A DNA stretch of 6,113 bases, taken from Tannerella sp. (lineage in GTDB: Bacteria; Bacteroidota; Bacteroidia; Bacteroidales; Tannerellaceae). The translations under genes and the position numbers were made by a program. Shown in pieces: positions 6,103-6,113 of the stretch. Each line of letters begins with the position of its first letter. Positions within the stretch are counted from its first letter, which is position 1. The notes beneath the pieces are model-generated. The model saw nothing but the letters and a program-made list of their open reading frames with translations. It was not told where the DNA came from and ran no database searches. The DNA is taken from positions 1-6,113 of the forward strand of contig JAITDQ010000239.1 of NCBI GenBank assembly GCA_031282485.1, given 5' to 3'.

Positions 6103-6113
6103 AAGGGTAGAAT

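Larger units (their letters stand above)
5884..6113. other. Intergenic region with no convincing gene
   Basis: These 230 bases follow the exported-protein gene. The left half (about 5900-5980) is strongly pyrimidine-rich on the plus strand and ends in a run of nine T (5971-5979). The right half (about 6012-6113) is AT-rich. There is no GC-rich stem directly followed by a T-run in either direction, so I cannot place an intrinsic terminator. A perfect inverted repeat, two tiny minus-strand frames and a possible promoter near the right edge are listed separately. Confidence 0.7.

Noticed and set aside
1..6113. A CRISPR array, tRNA/rRNA gene, riboswitch, complete insertion sequence or defence/toxin-antitoxin system
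   Set aside because: No regularly spaced repeats, tRNA-like folds, terminal inverted repeats with a transposase, or recognisable defence motifs were seen. The two MBL-fold genes (rnz and fprA) are ordinary housekeeping and detoxification enzymes rather than parts of a shared system.

Overview
The window looks like ordinary chromosomal DNA from an anaerobic Bacteroidota species, most likely in the order Bacteroidales. Three things point there. Its best promoters fit the Bacteroidetes -33 TTTG / -7 TAnnTTTG pattern with 19-bp spacers. Strong Shine-Dalgarno sites are scarce. The gene products (Bacteroides-like RNase Z, a short diaminopimelate dehydrogenase, an FprA flavodiiron protein, a secreted beta-rich protein of the DUF4421 type) suit that group. 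The genus cannot be decided from the sequence.

Layout. Bases 1-786 (minus strand) hold the first 262 codons of ribonuclease Z (rnz); its C-terminus lies beyond the left edge. Bases 787-960 are an AT-rich divergent promoter region: one promoter reads left into rnz and one reads right into a four-gene run. That run is ddh (961-1857, meso-diaminopimelate dehydrogenase), lgt (1873-2721, prolipoprotein diacylglyceryl transferase), fprA (2718-3899, flavodiiron O2/NO reductase) and nagB (3918-4727, glucosamine-6-phosphate deaminase). The gaps are 15 nt, a 4-nt ATGA overlap and 18 nt, so it is very probably one operon. A near-perfect promoter starts 4 nt after the nagB stop and drives an exported protein of unknown function (4786-5883). 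The last 230 bases (5884-6113) hold no convincing gene. They contain a pyrimidine-rich tract, a perfect 8-bp inverted repeat, two tiny minus-strand reading frames and a possible promoter for a gene beyond the right edge.

How the genes fit together. ddh, lgt and nagB all touch the cell envelope: Ddh makes the peptidoglycan/lysine precursor meso-DAP, Lgt starts lipoprotein maturation, and NagB returns amino sugars to glycolysis. The flavodiiron protein is the outlier; it protects anaerobes from O2 or NO and is joined to lgt by an overlapping start/stop. The downstream secreted protein has its own promoter and probably acts in the outer membrane or periplasm.

I found no mobile element with ends, no CRISPR array, no RNA gene and no clearly new multi-gene system. 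The items most worth a second look are the right-hand intergenic region and the odd C-terminal tail of the exported protein next to it.
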